Origin: Lachnobacterium bovis DSM 14045
GTDB taxonomy: Bacteria; Bacillota; Clostridia; Lachnospirales; Lachnospiraceae
Length of the DNA: 64,000 nt
Assembly: GCF_900107245.1 (NCBI RefSeq)
Contig: NZ_FNPG01000006.1
Location: forward strand, 6,291 to 70,290
Direction of reading: 5' to 3'
The notes under the pieces: generated by a model
What the model saw: only the letters and a program-made list of their open reading frames with translations
Told to the model about the DNA's origin: nothing
Databases searched by the model: none
Translations under genes and position numbers: made by a program
In this document: positions 9,052-18,142 of the stretch, in pieces
How positions within the stretch are numbered: position 1 is the first letter of the stretch
How the letters are laid out: each line of letters starts with the position of its first letter

Positions 9052-9093
9052 ACAAGCGCTAATAAAATGATAAAACAGATTATAAGCGCTTGT
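9052..9093. terminator. Terminator between DAHP synthase and the ArgR-like gene
   Basis: A perfect 9-bp stem, ACAAGCGCT (9052-9060) and AGCGCTTGT (9085-9093), with A-run and T-run flanks. It ends leftward transcription of the DAHP synthase gene; it could work both ways. Confidence 0.75.
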
Positions 9094-9194
9094 AATGTAA
9101 TTTTTTTTAGAAAAATATATTAAGTATTATTGTAAAATTATGATACAAATTAACAATGTTTTGTAAAAAAAGATGTTAACAAATAACCTTCAAA

Positions 9195-10229
9195 TTATAA
9201 TAAATCAGCAATTTCATAGATTAATTTTTCGGTTTTATCCCATCCTAAACATGGATCAGTGATTGATTTTCCGTAAACACCTTCGCCGATGCTCTGGTTT
9301 CCATCTTCGATATAACTTTCAATCATAAGACCTTTAACAATTTTGTTCAAGTCAGGAGAAATTAGTTTGCTATTTAATACATCTTTACTGATTCTGATTT
9401 GCTCTAAGTATTTTTTACCAGAGTTTGCATGATTACAATCTACGATGATTGCAGGATTTGCTAAATTTTTTTCAGAATATAAATCAAAAACAGTCATTAA
9501 ATCTTCATAGTGGTAGTTTGGAATGCTGCGACCAAATTTATCTACATAACCTCTCATGATTGCATGAGCGAATGGATTTCCGTTTGTCTCAACTTCCCAT
9601 CCACGGTATAAAAATTTAGAACCATTTTGTGCTGCGATAATTGAGTTCATCATTACAGTTAAATCTCCACCAGTTGGGTTTTTCATACCTGCAGGGATAC
9701 CAACTCCACCAGCGACAAGTCTATGAGATTGATCTTCAACTGAACGTGCACCGATTGCTACATATGAAAGTAAATCAGATAAGTAACGGTGATTACTTGG
9801 ATAAAGCATTTCTTCTGCACAAGTAAATCCAGTTTCATTAACAACACGAGTATGCATTTGTCTAATTGCAATTATTCCTTTTAACATGTCCTCAGCTTTT
9901 TCAGGATCAGGCTGGTGAAGCATACCCTTGTAACCAACGCCGATAGTACGAGGTTTATTTGTATAAACTCTAGGAATCATAAAGATTTTATCTTTAACCT
10001 TTTCCTGTACCTTGGCAAGACGTGTCATATAATCTAGGACAGCATCTTCGTTATCAGCAGAACAAGGTCCGATGATTAAGATAAATTTATCATTTTTTCC
10101 AGAAAAAATATCAAAAATTTCGTTGTCCCTAGCTTCTTTTAATTGTTTGATTTTGTCTTCAAGTGGATATTGTTCTTTAAGTTCCTTTGGAGTAGGTAAC
10201 TTACGAATAAAATTCATTTGCATTTCCAT
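9195..10229 (-). CDS. 3-deoxy-7-phosphoheptulonate (DAHP) synthase, type I, AroG/AroF class
   Basis: Condenses phosphoenolpyruvate and erythrose-4-phosphate in the first step of aromatic amino acid synthesis. At 344 residues it is the E. coli AroFGH-type enzyme, not the short AroA(beta) type. Motifs: IIGPCSADN near residue 51, PRVYTNKPRTIGVGYKG near 84-101, GARSVEDQSHR and GIPAGMKNPTGGD, and VDCNHANSGK with the metal-binding Cys/His context. Start ATG 10229 is 9 nt behind GGAGA. Which aromatic amino acid inhibits it cannot be judged by eye. Confidence 0.95.
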   Translation of the reverse strand: MEMQMNFIRKLPTPKELKEQYPLEDKIKQLKEARDNEIFDIFSGKNDKFILIIGPCSADNEDAVLDYMTRLAKVQEKVKDKIFMIPRVYTNKPRTIGVGYKGMLHQPDPEKAEDMLKGIIAIRQMHTRVVNETGFTCAEEMLYPSNHRYLSDLLSYVAIGARSVEDQSHRLVAGGVGIPAGMKNPTGGDLTVMMNSIIAAQNGSKFLYRGWEVETNGNPFAHAIMRGYVDKFGRSIPNYHYEDLMTVFDLYSEKNLANPAIIVDCNHANSGKKYLEQIRISKDVLNSKLISPDLNKIVKGLMIESYIEDGNQSIGEGVYGKSITDPCLGWDKTEKLIYEIADLL

Positions 10230-10473
10230 ATTAAAATCTCCTATCTATTCAAATATAAAATAAAGTTTTATTAAATATATAATATTCTATTTTCTGTAAA
10301 AAAACAAGCTTTTTTGCTTTAAAGTAATAATGTATTATAGCGATTGAAAAGGGGAATTTTATAAAATAATAGAAATGAAATTTTTAAAAATAGAACTTTT
10401 GGAAGTTTTACGCAAAAATAATATAAAAAATTTATGATAGACTACCAAAAATTAAAATTTTTACGATTATTTC

Positions 10474-10502
10474 TTGTTTGTATAAATTAATGTTAGTATA
10501 AT
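10474..10502 (+). promoter_or_regulatory. Promoter of the pectate lyase gene
   Basis: TTGTTT at 10474-10479 and a perfect TATAAT at 10497-10502, 17 bp apart. The rest of the 320-bp gap between the divergent genes shows no other clear structure. Confidence 0.7.
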
Positions 10503-10548
10503 ATTAAATGGTCTTTTTTACAAGACAAAACAGGAAGGAAGGATAAAA

Positions 10549-12591
10549 ATGAAAGAAAGATTGAAGAAATTTTTTATTGTTGTATTGAGTATGATGCTAA
10601 GTTTAACTTCGTTATTTTTACCAATACAGTCAACAAAAGTTAATGCAGCAGCAGTGGAACCAAGTACAGGAAATATCTACTATATAAAGAATAAAAATAG
10701 TGGATTATATTTGCAGGTTGCGAATAATTCTTCTAATAGTGGCTCAAATGTAATTCAGGCAAATGGAACCGGAGCAGAAGGACAAAGATGGATTCTCGAA
10801 AAAAATTCGTCAGGAACATACAGACTTCATCCAGCAACAGATATGACAGGTTCGGTTTCATTAGATGTTGCTAATGCGTCATCATCAAACGGAGCAAATA
10901 TTGGAATATTTAAAAACAATGGTTGTTCTGCACAAAATTTTAAATTAGTTAAGGCAGATAATAATAATGGATATTATTTGATGACAGAAACAACTAATTT
11001 TAATTCTTGTGTTGAAGTAAATAGGGCATCAAAGAATAATGGTGCAAACGTTATTCAATACAAAAAAACAGGTGGAGATAACCAGATTTGGTATTTTGAA
11101 AATGCGCCATGGCCTTCTTCAGGAAATTCTGGCAATGCAGGAAATTCGGGTAACTCTGGAAATTCAGGAAATCAAGGTGGCACAAGTAATAAAGTTGCGA
11201 TTGATGGAACATTTCCAAATCAAGAATTAAATTTTGTTAATGCTCAAAATGGATTGATGATGGCCGGATCATCTTTAAACAAGGAAGTTGTGTCGAATAA
11301 TAGTAATTCGACAATTAATAGATGGGTTATAAACTATGTTGGACAAGGAGTGTTTAGAATTGTAAATGTGAACACAGGTTACGTTCTTGCGCCTTACAAC
11401 AATAATACTACTGAAGGAGCAAGTGTTGTTACAACAGGAAGTGTATCAAATAATGCTCAATATTGGATGATTCAAGCTGTAAAAAACGATGCTCAGGGAA
11501 CAGGATTATATTATACGCTAGTAAATTATGCTAATAAAAACCTTGCTTTAACAGCTAATGGCAATGGATTTAAACTTACTAGAAATAATAAAACAGCCTC
11601 ACAGAGTTTTAGAATTAATTCATATGGTTTAGAAGGATTCGGTGGTTATTCTAAAGATATGTATGGAAGAGAAAAAGCATGTACAATAGGAGGAGTGTTA
11701 GGACAGGTTGTAAAAGTAAACAATGTCTCAGAACTTCAGAGATACGCTTCAGGCTCAACTCCATATACTATAGTTATTAATAATAATATTAGTGCAAATT
11801 CATTAACAAAAGTGAATGTTGGAAAAAACAAAACATTTATTGGTTCTTATGGAAATAAGACTTTATATAATATTCATTTTAGAAATATTTCTAATTCAGG
11901 GAATAATATATATAAAAACATCACATTTAGTCATGATGTAAGAATCAATAATAATGACGACATCCAAATGTATGTTTCAGATGGTCCTAACTATTGGTTA
12001 GATCATTGTACATGGACGGGACATGATATGAATAAAGATGCTAACATTCATCATAATGATACTGACAAATTTGTTTATGTAGGAGTTAAAGCTTCATTTG
12101 TGACAATTTCGGGTTGTAATTTTGGTGGACATAAATATGGATTGATTTTAGGTTATCCACAGGATAATGGTGGTGGAACCTATGACGGATATCCATGTAT
12201 GACCATTTGCAATAATTATTTTCATTCGACCATAACTAGAGCACCAGGTCTTATGAGATATGGTAATTTCCATGTGTATAACAACTATATTTATGACTTC
12301 AATATTGGATTTACACCATACACTAATTGTACAATTTATTCGGAAAAAAATAGATTTGAAAAAGGTTATAATGAAGGTTCTCCATTAAATGGAAATGGAA
12401 ATAATAGTAAATTTGTAGATTATGAATCAACTACAGACCAAAATCGTTATAAAATTTACAATATTGGAAGGGTAAATTGGAATCCAGCTAATAATTATGG
12501 ATATAGAACAAGAAGTTCATATGATGCTAAAACATGGGTATTAAATAATGCAGGTTCTAAATCTAGTAGATTAGCATATTCAGTAGATTAA
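10549..12591 (+). CDS. Secreted pectate lyase (PL1-like) with two ricin-type lectin domains
   Basis: Cleaves polygalacturonate by beta-elimination outside the cell. The 680-residue protein has a signal peptide (about 1-35, ending VNAAA), a ricin-type beta-trefoil (CBM13-like) domain at about 40-185 with repeated QxW-type motifs (GQRWILE, NQIWYFE), and a Gly-Asn-Ser repeat linker (about 190-210). A second trefoil-like region lies at about 215-355, and a C-terminal right-handed beta-helix from about 365. The PL1 hallmarks are NYWLDHCTWTG, the repeated beta-helix Asn-rich turns, and RAPGLMRYGNFHVYNNY, which carries the catalytic Arg region. There is no cell-wall anchor, so it is probably released. 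Confidence 0.88.
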   Translation: MKERLKKFFIVVLSMMLSLTSLFLPIQSTKVNAAAVEPSTGNIYYIKNKNSGLYLQVANNSSNSGSNVIQANGTGAEGQRWILEKNSSGTYRLHPATDMTGSVSLDVANASSSNGANIGIFKNNGCSAQNFKLVKADNNNGYYLMTETTNFNSCVEVNRASKNNGANVIQYKKTGGDNQIWYFENAPWPSSGNSGNAGNSGNSGNSGNQGGTSNKVAIDGTFPNQELNFVNAQNGLMMAGSSLNKEVVSNNSNSTINRWVINYVGQGVFRIVNVNTGYVLAPYNNNTTEGASVVTTGSVSNNAQYWMIQAVKNDAQGTGLYYTLVNYANKNLALTANGNGFKLTRNNKTASQSFRINSYGLEGFGGYSKDMYGREKACTIGGVLGQVVKVNNVSELQRYASGSTPYTIVINNNISANSLTKVNVGKNKTFIGSYGNKTLYNIHFRNISNSGNNIYKNITFSHDVRINNNDDIQMYVSDGPNYWLDHCTWTGHDMNKDANIHHNDTDKFVYVGVKASFVTISGCNFGGHKYGLILGYPQDNGGGTYDGYPCMTICNNYFHSTITRAPGLMRYGNFHVYNNYIYDFNIGFTPYTNCTIYSEKNRFEKGYNEGSPLNGNGNNSKFVDYESTTDQNRYKIYNIGRVNWNPANNYGYRTRSSYDAKTWVLNNAGSKSSRLAYSVD

Positions 12592-12634
12592 AAATAATAC
12601 AAGTATTCTTATAAAAAACATTTATAAAAAACGA

Positions 12635-12680
12635 ATAAAAAACAAATTAAAAACAAACTAAAAAACAAACTAAAAACAAA
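12635..12680 (+). repeat. Short degenerate tandem repeat, unit about AAAAACAAACT
   Basis: About four adjacent copies of an 11-12 nt A-rich unit (AAAAACAAATT, AAAACAAACT, AAAAACAAACT, AAAACAAAG) lie between the pectate lyase stop and its terminator. Probably slippage-prone simple sequence. Confidence 0.5.
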
Positions 12681-12693
12681 GATGGAATGAAAT

Positions 12694-12744
12694 AAAAAGA
12701 TTATGCCAAAACATAAAAATGTGTGGAGGTGTAATCTTTTTTTT
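12694..12744 (+). terminator. Terminator after pectate lyase
   Basis: AAAAAGATTA (12694-12703) pairs with TAATCTTTTT (12732-12741), continuing into a T-run. Confidence 0.8.
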
Positions 12745-12893
12745 ATAATATAAAAGAAGTGAAAAGTCATTTTATAATATCATAAATTTGTTTGTTAGAT
12801 AAAAAATTATTTTACAGATAAACAAAAAAAGTTTAATTGACTATACAACTTAAAAAAGTTATTATAAAAGAAAAAGTATTGGAGCGGAAGAAA

Positions 12894-13520
12894 ATGACAA
12901 ATAGGGAGAGTGTAAAAAGGCGAAAAGAATTGCTTGTAAAGGTTAAAGAGTTTATTGAAGAAGAGGGAGGAATAGCAAAAAAAGAAGATCTAATGACGTT
13001 AGGTATTGACTATAGAATTATTTTGGATTTTGTTGATTTAGGAGAAATAGTTAGAATCAAGAATGGATATTATACTGATAAAATTGATAGATTTTCTGAA
13101 ACAGAATTGGTAGCGAAACTTTTTCCAGATGGAAGATTGTGCATGGAAAGTGCATTATATGCGTACGGATACATATCAAGAAAACCATTTGGCTGGTCAG
13201 TTGCAATTGATAAAAATACTTCAAAATCTCGTTTTAAACTAGATTATCCAAGGGTTATTCCTTATTATACAGAGCCTGAAGTGCTTGAGCTAGGTAGTAC
13301 AGAAATTGAAATTGAAGGTTGTAAATTTCGGATATATGATAAAGAAAGATTAATATGTGATTGTCTGAAATACGAAGGAAAGCTTGAAAGGCAGGATTTT
13401 AAAGAAGCACTACAGTCGTATATTACAGATGAAGACAAAGATGTATGTCGTTTGATGGAATATGCAAGAGAAAGAAAGGTGCTACGAAAAGTACAAACAA
13501 TGATTGGAGTATGGATTTAA
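12894..13520 (+). CDS. AbiEi-like antitoxin / transcriptional regulator
   Basis: A 208-residue protein starting at ATG 12894, 9 nt after GGAG. An upstream in-frame extension lacks a ribosome site. It resembles the AbiEi family antitoxin of type IV toxin-antitoxin and phage-abortive systems. The N-terminal winged helix (about 10-60) ends in LGEIVRIKNGYYT, and the next domain has the typical ARLCMESALYAYG-like segment (LCMESALYAYGYISRKPFG), then YDKERLICDCLKYEGKL. It is paired with the next gene, 36 nt downstream. In AbiE pairs this protein represses the operon and neutralises the toxin. Confidence 0.75.
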   Translation: MTNRESVKRRKELLVKVKEFIEEEGGIAKKEDLMTLGIDYRIILDFVDLGEIVRIKNGYYTDKIDRFSETELVAKLFPDGRLCMESALYAYGYISRKPFGWSVAIDKNTSKSRFKLDYPRVIPYYTEPEVLELGSTEIEIEGCKFRIYDKERLICDCLKYEGKLERQDFKEALQSYITDEDKDVCRLMEYARERKVLRKVQTMIGVWI

Positions 13521-13556
13521 ATTGATTCAATAAGATTCAACAAAAGGGGTGGATAA

Positions 13557-14489
13557 ATGAAGATAGGTGTGGAAAAGAGTACCAAAATCAAGGAAAAAAG
13601 TGGACAATTAAAAATCAGTTACTCATTAGCGCTTAGATATTTAGCACTTGAAGAAGTATTGAAAAGAATTTATACGTCCGAATATAGAGAAAACCTTTAT
13701 TTGATAAACCCTTTGGTTGTAAATGTAGAAAGTAACACAGTAGGAGAAAGTTTGAACTTTTATTATATAAAAAATAAAAAAAAGGCAATATATGGAAGAA
13801 ATAATCCCAAAAAAGAACTCTGTATACAAGACTTAGAATTCGATTTTTCAAAAAAGATGTTAATCAGAATTATGAAAAATGATAAAGATAGTCCAATTAA
13901 ATGGAATGCGGAGTTTTTTTATCAAGAAGATGATGCACAATGGAATCTTGAAGCAGTTTACGAACAGATGAAGATTCCAATTACATTGCATATTCGCCAG
14001 ATATCTACAATGAGTTTTAAAAAGGAATACATGAGTTATAAGTTTTATTTTCTTGATGTAGATGCAATAGGTTCAAAAAAAGATATAGACATTTTAATAT
14101 ACCCAAGAGAACGTTTGGCAATTGATGAGATGTTTGAAATATTAGGAAAACTTGAACTTATTGATAGTATGAATGCTTACTATACATTAAATGAAATATT
14201 AAAAAAACAATCATTAAGTGGAATGCATTTGATGGAGTATGCTAAGTCAATATCAAATGAAAAAACTAAAAAAATACAATATGTTGAAAAACTAAAAGAA
14301 TACAAAAACTATTCATATATGCGAAAAAGATGGGATAAGTTTTTACATAATAAAAAAATAGAATCTGATTCATGGGAAGTTGTGATGGATAGAATAGTAA
14401 GTTTTATAGATCCAATTTGGAATGCATATTGTAAAAACAGCGTTTTTGTAAAGGATTGGATGCCAGGCCTCAACAGATTTCTTGGATAA
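13557..14489 (+). CDS. AbiEii-like partner protein with unclear nucleotidyltransferase motifs
   Basis: A 310-residue protein starting behind GGGGTGG, in operon with the AbiEi-like gene. Position and N-terminal layout (LALEEVLKRIYTSEYRENLYL) match AbiEii/AbiGii nucleotidyltransferase toxins. However, the usual LKGG-type glycine motif reads LINPLVV and I cannot find a clean Arg-x-T-x-Asp-x-Asp triad. Downstream, DIDILIYPRERL and a C-terminal WMPGLNRFL resemble the rest of the family. It may be a diverged or catalytically inactive toxin, or a different partner of AbiEi-like regulators. Confidence 0.5.
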   Translation: MKIGVEKSTKIKEKSGQLKISYSLALRYLALEEVLKRIYTSEYRENLYLINPLVVNVESNTVGESLNFYYIKNKKKAIYGRNNPKKELCIQDLEFDFSKKMLIRIMKNDKDSPIKWNAEFFYQEDDAQWNLEAVYEQMKIPITLHIRQISTMSFKKEYMSYKFYFLDVDAIGSKKDIDILIYPRERLAIDEMFEILGKLELIDSMNAYYTLNEILKKQSLSGMHLMEYAKSISNEKTKKIQYVEKLKEYKNYSYMRKRWDKFLHNKKIESDSWEVVMDRIVSFIDPIWNAYCKNSVFVKDWMPGLNRFLG

Positions 14490-14563
14490 AAGATTTTCAC
14501 TCAAATTTGTGCAAAAATGTTATAATAAGAAGGTATGAACCAAAGATTTGAGAGGAAAAAAAT

Positions 14564-15985
14564 TTGTTATACGATAAGTTATTAAAATACAGGGATAGTG
14601 ACTATTATCCTTTTCATATGCCGGGGCATAAGAGAAAAAACATAGATTTTGCTAATCCATATGAGATTGATATAACGGAAATAGATGGATTTGACAATTT
14701 ACATGATGCTTGTAATGTAATAAAACAATCTCAAAAAATGGCAGCTGACTTGTATGGAGCGAGGGAATCGTTTTACTTGATTAATGGTAGTACGTGTGGA
14801 ATTTTATCTGCTATTTCTGCAGCAGTGGATAAAGATGGAGAAATATTAGTAGCAAGAAATTCCCATAAATCGGTGTATAATGGTATTTTTTTAAGAGATT
14901 TAAAAGCAACTTACGTTATGCCGGAAGTTACTCATTTAGGAATACAAGGATGTATTGAACCAGAGAGGATAGAAGAAGAACTAAAAAACAATAAGAATAT
15001 ATCTGCTGTTGTAATTACTTCGCCAACTTATGATGGAGTGGTTTCGGATGTGAAGAAAATTGCAGAAATATCACATAAATATGGAGCAGTACTTATTGTT
15101 GATGAAGCTCATGGGGCACATTTTGGTTTTTCTAAGAGATTTCCTCAAAATGCTGTAGGGTTAGGAGCAGATATTGTAATTGTTAGCGTACATAAAACAC
15201 TTGCTGCATTTACACAAACAGCTCTATTACATGTTTGTAGTGATAGAGTTTCAATTGATAAAATAAGAAAATTTTTGGGAATATATGAAACAAGTTCGCC
15301 GTCATATATTTTAATGTCAGGAATTGAGAAAAGTCTTCTGATGATAAAAAATGATAGGCAACGTTTATTTGATAATTATTCAAAAAAACTCGATAACTTC
15401 TATAAAAATATAAGTGATATTCAAAATTTGAGAATAGTGAAAAAAGAAGATTTTTCTAAGAAAGAAGCATTTGATTTTGATTTTGGAAAAATCCTTATTT
15501 TTACAGGAAAAACGAATCTGACAGGAGTAGAATTATACACTATTTTACTGGATAAATACCATTTACAAATGGAGATGTGTTCAGGAAACTATGTTGTTGC
15601 GATGACGAGTATTTTAGATTCAGAAGAAGGATTTGAAAGGTTATCTTTTGCTTTAAAAGAAATAGATAAGAAGTATATTGGGAAAAAACCAGATTATGAA
15701 GAAGATAATTATGATTTTGTGAAAAAAATATATATTTCCAATAAAAAAGCAATGGAAATTCATCAAGCAGAAGAAAAAGAACATATTGAAGTGAAATTGG
15801 ATGATTCTGTGGGTAAAATCTCAAAAGATTATGTGTTTTTATATCCTCCTGGAATACCTATTTTAGTTCCGGGAGAAATAATTTCATCAGAGGTTGTTTC
15901 TAATATAAAAAGATGCATTGATTTAAAGCTGAATTTATGTGGTTTACCTCATTCAGATGGAATTGAAGTTGTCATTACAAAATAA
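14564..15985 (+). CDS. Orn/Lys/Arg decarboxylase family PLP enzyme
   Basis: A 473-residue PLP-dependent enzyme of the YaaO/SpeA-like fold type I group. It begins at TTG behind GAGAGGAAA, because the family N-terminus (YDKLLKYRDSDYYPFHMPGHKRK) runs right to it. The PLP lysine is Lys211 in SVHKTLAAFTQ, with VDEAHGAHFGF 25-30 residues earlier. It is shorter than the inducible E. coli enzymes and like Bacillus YaaO, which also precedes the tmk-yaaR-holB cluster. Whether the substrate is arginine, lysine or ornithine cannot be read from the sequence. It is the first gene of the housekeeping operon. Confidence 0.9.
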   Translation: MLYDKLLKYRDSDYYPFHMPGHKRKNIDFANPYEIDITEIDGFDNLHDACNVIKQSQKMAADLYGARESFYLINGSTCGILSAISAAVDKDGEILVARNSHKSVYNGIFLRDLKATYVMPEVTHLGIQGCIEPERIEEELKNNKNISAVVITSPTYDGVVSDVKKIAEISHKYGAVLIVDEAHGAHFGFSKRFPQNAVGLGADIVIVSVHKTLAAFTQTALLHVCSDRVSIDKIRKFLGIYETSSPSYILMSGIEKSLLMIKNDRQRLFDNYSKKLDNFYKNISDIQNLRIVKKEDFSKKEAFDFDFGKILIFTGKTNLTGVELYTILLDKYHLQMEMCSGNYVVAMTSILDSEEGFERLSFALKEIDKKYIGKKPDYEEDNYDFVKKIYISNKKAMEIHQAEEKEHIEVKLDDSVGKISKDYVFLYPPGIPILVPGEIISSEVVSNIKRCIDLKLNLCGLPHSDGIEVVITK

Positions 15986-16011
15986 CTATATTATACTTAA
16001 AGGGCAAGAAT

Positions 16012-16599
16012 ATGAATAAAATTTTTTGTATTATGGGAAAAAGTTCAACGGGTAAAGATTCTATTTACCGAACTTTAATAAATAGAAAAGACTTCAATCT
16101 CAAGAAAATTATACCGTATACAACTCGACCTGTAAGAGTTGGAGAACAAAATGGTAGAGAATATTATTTTTGTGATGAAGAAAAAGTGACACAATTAAAC
16201 AAACAAAATAAAATAATTGAATTGCGAGAATATAAAACTGTTCATGGGATTTGGAAATATTTTACAGCCGATGATGGACAAATTGATTTAGATGAGAATA
16301 GTTATCTTTTGATTGGCACGCTTGAAACTTTTATTTCGCTTAGAAAATATTATGGTGTTGGTAGAGTTATTCCGATATATATTGAAGTAGAAGATGGCGA
16401 AAGACTAGCTCGTGCGCTAGAGAGAGAACGTAAACAAAGTTCTCCACGATATGAAGAAATGTGTCGAAGATTTCTAGCAGATCAAAAGGACTTTTCTAAA
16501 GAAAATCTAAACAATGCAATGGTGGATAGGGTTTTTATGAATAATGATTTACAAGAGACAGTTGAAGAAATAGTTTCATATATTAACAGTAACAGATAG
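16012..16599 (+). CDS. Guanylate kinase-like protein
   Basis: A 195-residue P-loop kinase. GKSSTGKDS at residues 9-17 is the nucleotide-binding loop, in which Asp replaces the usual Ser/Thr before the last residue. YTTRPVRVGEQNGREYYF (about 41-58) is the guanylate kinase signature that binds GMP. The lid region contains RALERERKQSSPRYEE. It differs enough from housekeeping Gmk to be a paralogue. It takes the position that thymidylate kinase (tmk) holds in the equivalent Bacillus cluster, and may be involved in nucleotide metabolism or signalling. Confidence 0.8.
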   Translation: MNKIFCIMGKSSTGKDSIYRTLINRKDFNLKKIIPYTTRPVRVGEQNGREYYFCDEEKVTQLNKQNKIIELREYKTVHGIWKYFTADDGQIDLDENSYLLIGTLETFISLRKYYGVGRVIPIYIEVEDGERLARALERERKQSSPRYEEMCRRFLADQKDFSKENLNNAMVDRVFMNNDLQETVEEIVSYINSNR

Positions 16600-16666
16600 T
16601 TTTTTTATGTGTTGGCTTCGCAGAAAATATTTAAGTAGTTGTATTTAAATAAGTGAGGTGATAATA

Positions 16667-17107
16667 TTGGATATCAAGGTTAATAATGTTCAACAAGTTT
16701 CACAAGTGCCAGATACAGTAAAGGTTGAAAATACAGATGGATCATTTAAGTTTACTTTGTCAAGTGCGATAGATGATGCGCAGCTGCAGCAGAGAATTGA
16801 AACATTGTTAAATGACATTACTGCACAAGGAAACAGAATTGCTCAGCATATGGACATTAGAGATATGAAAAGATATAGAGGAATGATAAAAGATTTCCTC
16901 AACGAAGTGGTATATCGTTCACACAAGTTTTCAAGAGAAAATTTCCTTGATAGAAAAGGAAGACACAGAGTGTATGGAATTATTAAATTAATAGATGAAA
17001 ATCTTGATGAATTAGCAGGCGAGCTTGTAAAAGATGAATCAAATCACATAGAAATACTTAGTAAAATAGGAGAAATCGAAGGATTACTTCTTGATATTTT
17101 GACGTGA
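16667..17107 (+). CDS. yaaR: YaaR-family (DUF327) protein
   Basis: A 146-residue protein of unknown biochemical role that is conserved next to holB in Firmicutes. TTG 16667 is the preferred start because GAGGTG lies 7-12 nt upstream and the product then begins with DIKVNNVQQ, as family members do. An alternative GTG sits inside the Shine-Dalgarno sequence at 16658. [19 protein letters not shown] and [22 protein letters not shown] are the conserved core. Confidence 0.85.
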   Translation: MDIKVNNVQQVSQVPDTVKVENTDGSFKFTLSSAIDDAQLQQRIETLLNDITAQGNRIAQHMDIRDMKRYRGMIKDFLNEVVYRSHKFSRENFLDRKGRHRVYGIIKLIDENLDELAGELVKDESNHIEILSKIGEIEGLLLDILT

Positions 17108-17151
17108 TTTGTCGGAAAAAGTAGTAGAAATAGGATAGGTAGGTATTTATT

Positions 17152-18141
17152 ATGGCTGGATTTAAAGATATAGTAGGGCATGAAAAAATTGTAGAGCATT
17201 TACAAAATGCAATTAAATTAGATAAAGTTTCACACGCATATATTTTTAATGGACCGGATTCTTCTGGGAAAAAAATGTTAGCAGAGGCATTTGCGCTTGC
17301 TCTTATGTGTGAGAATAACGATACAGAAGGGTGTATGGAGTGTCATTCATGCAAACAGGTTCTAGGACATAATCATCCTGATGTGATATATGTAACACAT
17401 GAAAAACCAAATACAATAAGCGTAGACGATATACGTTTACAGCTTAATAATGATATAGCAATTAAACCATATAATAGTAAGTATAAGGTGTACATAGTTG
17501 ATGAAGCGGAAAAAATGAATATACAATCACAGAATGCTCTGTTAAAAACTATAGAAGAACCACCAGCATATGCAATTATTATTTTATTGACCACCAATGC
17601 AGATTTGTTTTTACCAACAATCTTATCAAGATGTATTAAATTAGATCTTAAAGTTGTAAGAAAAGATGTAATTGTAGATTATCTTATGAAAAATTATAGA
17701 ATTCCGGATTATCAGGCTGAGGTATGTGCTGCTTTTTCACAGGGGAACGTTGGAAAAGCTATTCAGCTTGCAAGATCTCCAGAATTTAACGAATTAAAAG
17801 CATCTGTTTTACAACTTGTAAAAAGAGTAGGCGAAATTGATTTATATGAAATGGGTCAAGCTGTAAAAAAAATTACAGAATATAAATTAGAAATTGGTGA
17901 CTACTTTGATTTAATGATGACATGGTATAGAGATATATTGTATTTTAAAGCAACAGGAGATGTAAATGGATTAATTTTTAAGGAAGAAGTTTATGAAATT
18001 AAAAGACAAGTAGAGAAACATTCATACGCTGGAATTGAAAATATCGTTAATGCTTTAGAAAAGGCAAAAATCAGAATAAGGGCAAACGTAAATTTTGACT
18101 TGGTTATAGAATTGTTACTACTTGCAATTAAGGAGAATTAA
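17152..18141 (+). CDS. holB: DNA polymerase III delta' subunit
   Basis: A clamp-loader subunit of the replisome. The 329-residue protein starts MAGFKDIVGHEKIVEHL, typical of delta'. It has a P-loop-like FNGPDSSGKKMLAEA (about 32-46). A four-Cys zinc module follows (Cys57, then CMECHSC near residues 64-70), and then VDEAEKMNIQSQNALLKTIEEPP with the sensor region LLTTNADLFLPTILSRC. Its stop is 1 nt before the next start, so the genes are translationally coupled. Confidence 0.95.
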   Translation: MAGFKDIVGHEKIVEHLQNAIKLDKVSHAYIFNGPDSSGKKMLAEAFALALMCENNDTEGCMECHSCKQVLGHNHPDVIYVTHEKPNTISVDDIRLQLNNDIAIKPYNSKYKVYIVDEAEKMNIQSQNALLKTIEEPPAYAIIILLTTNADLFLPTILSRCIKLDLKVVRKDVIVDYLMKNYRIPDYQAEVCAAFSQGNVGKAIQLARSPEFNELKASVLQLVKRVGEIDLYEMGQAVKKITEYKLEIGDYFDLMMTWYRDILYFKATGDVNGLIFKEEVYEIKRQVEKHSYAGIENIVNALEKAKIRIRANVNFDLVIELLLLAIKEN

Positions 18142-18142
18142 A

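Noticed and set aside
12635-12680. CRISPR-like or regulatory repeat array after pectate lyase
   Set aside because: Units are 11-12 nt, A-rich and contiguous without spacers; simple slippage explains them.
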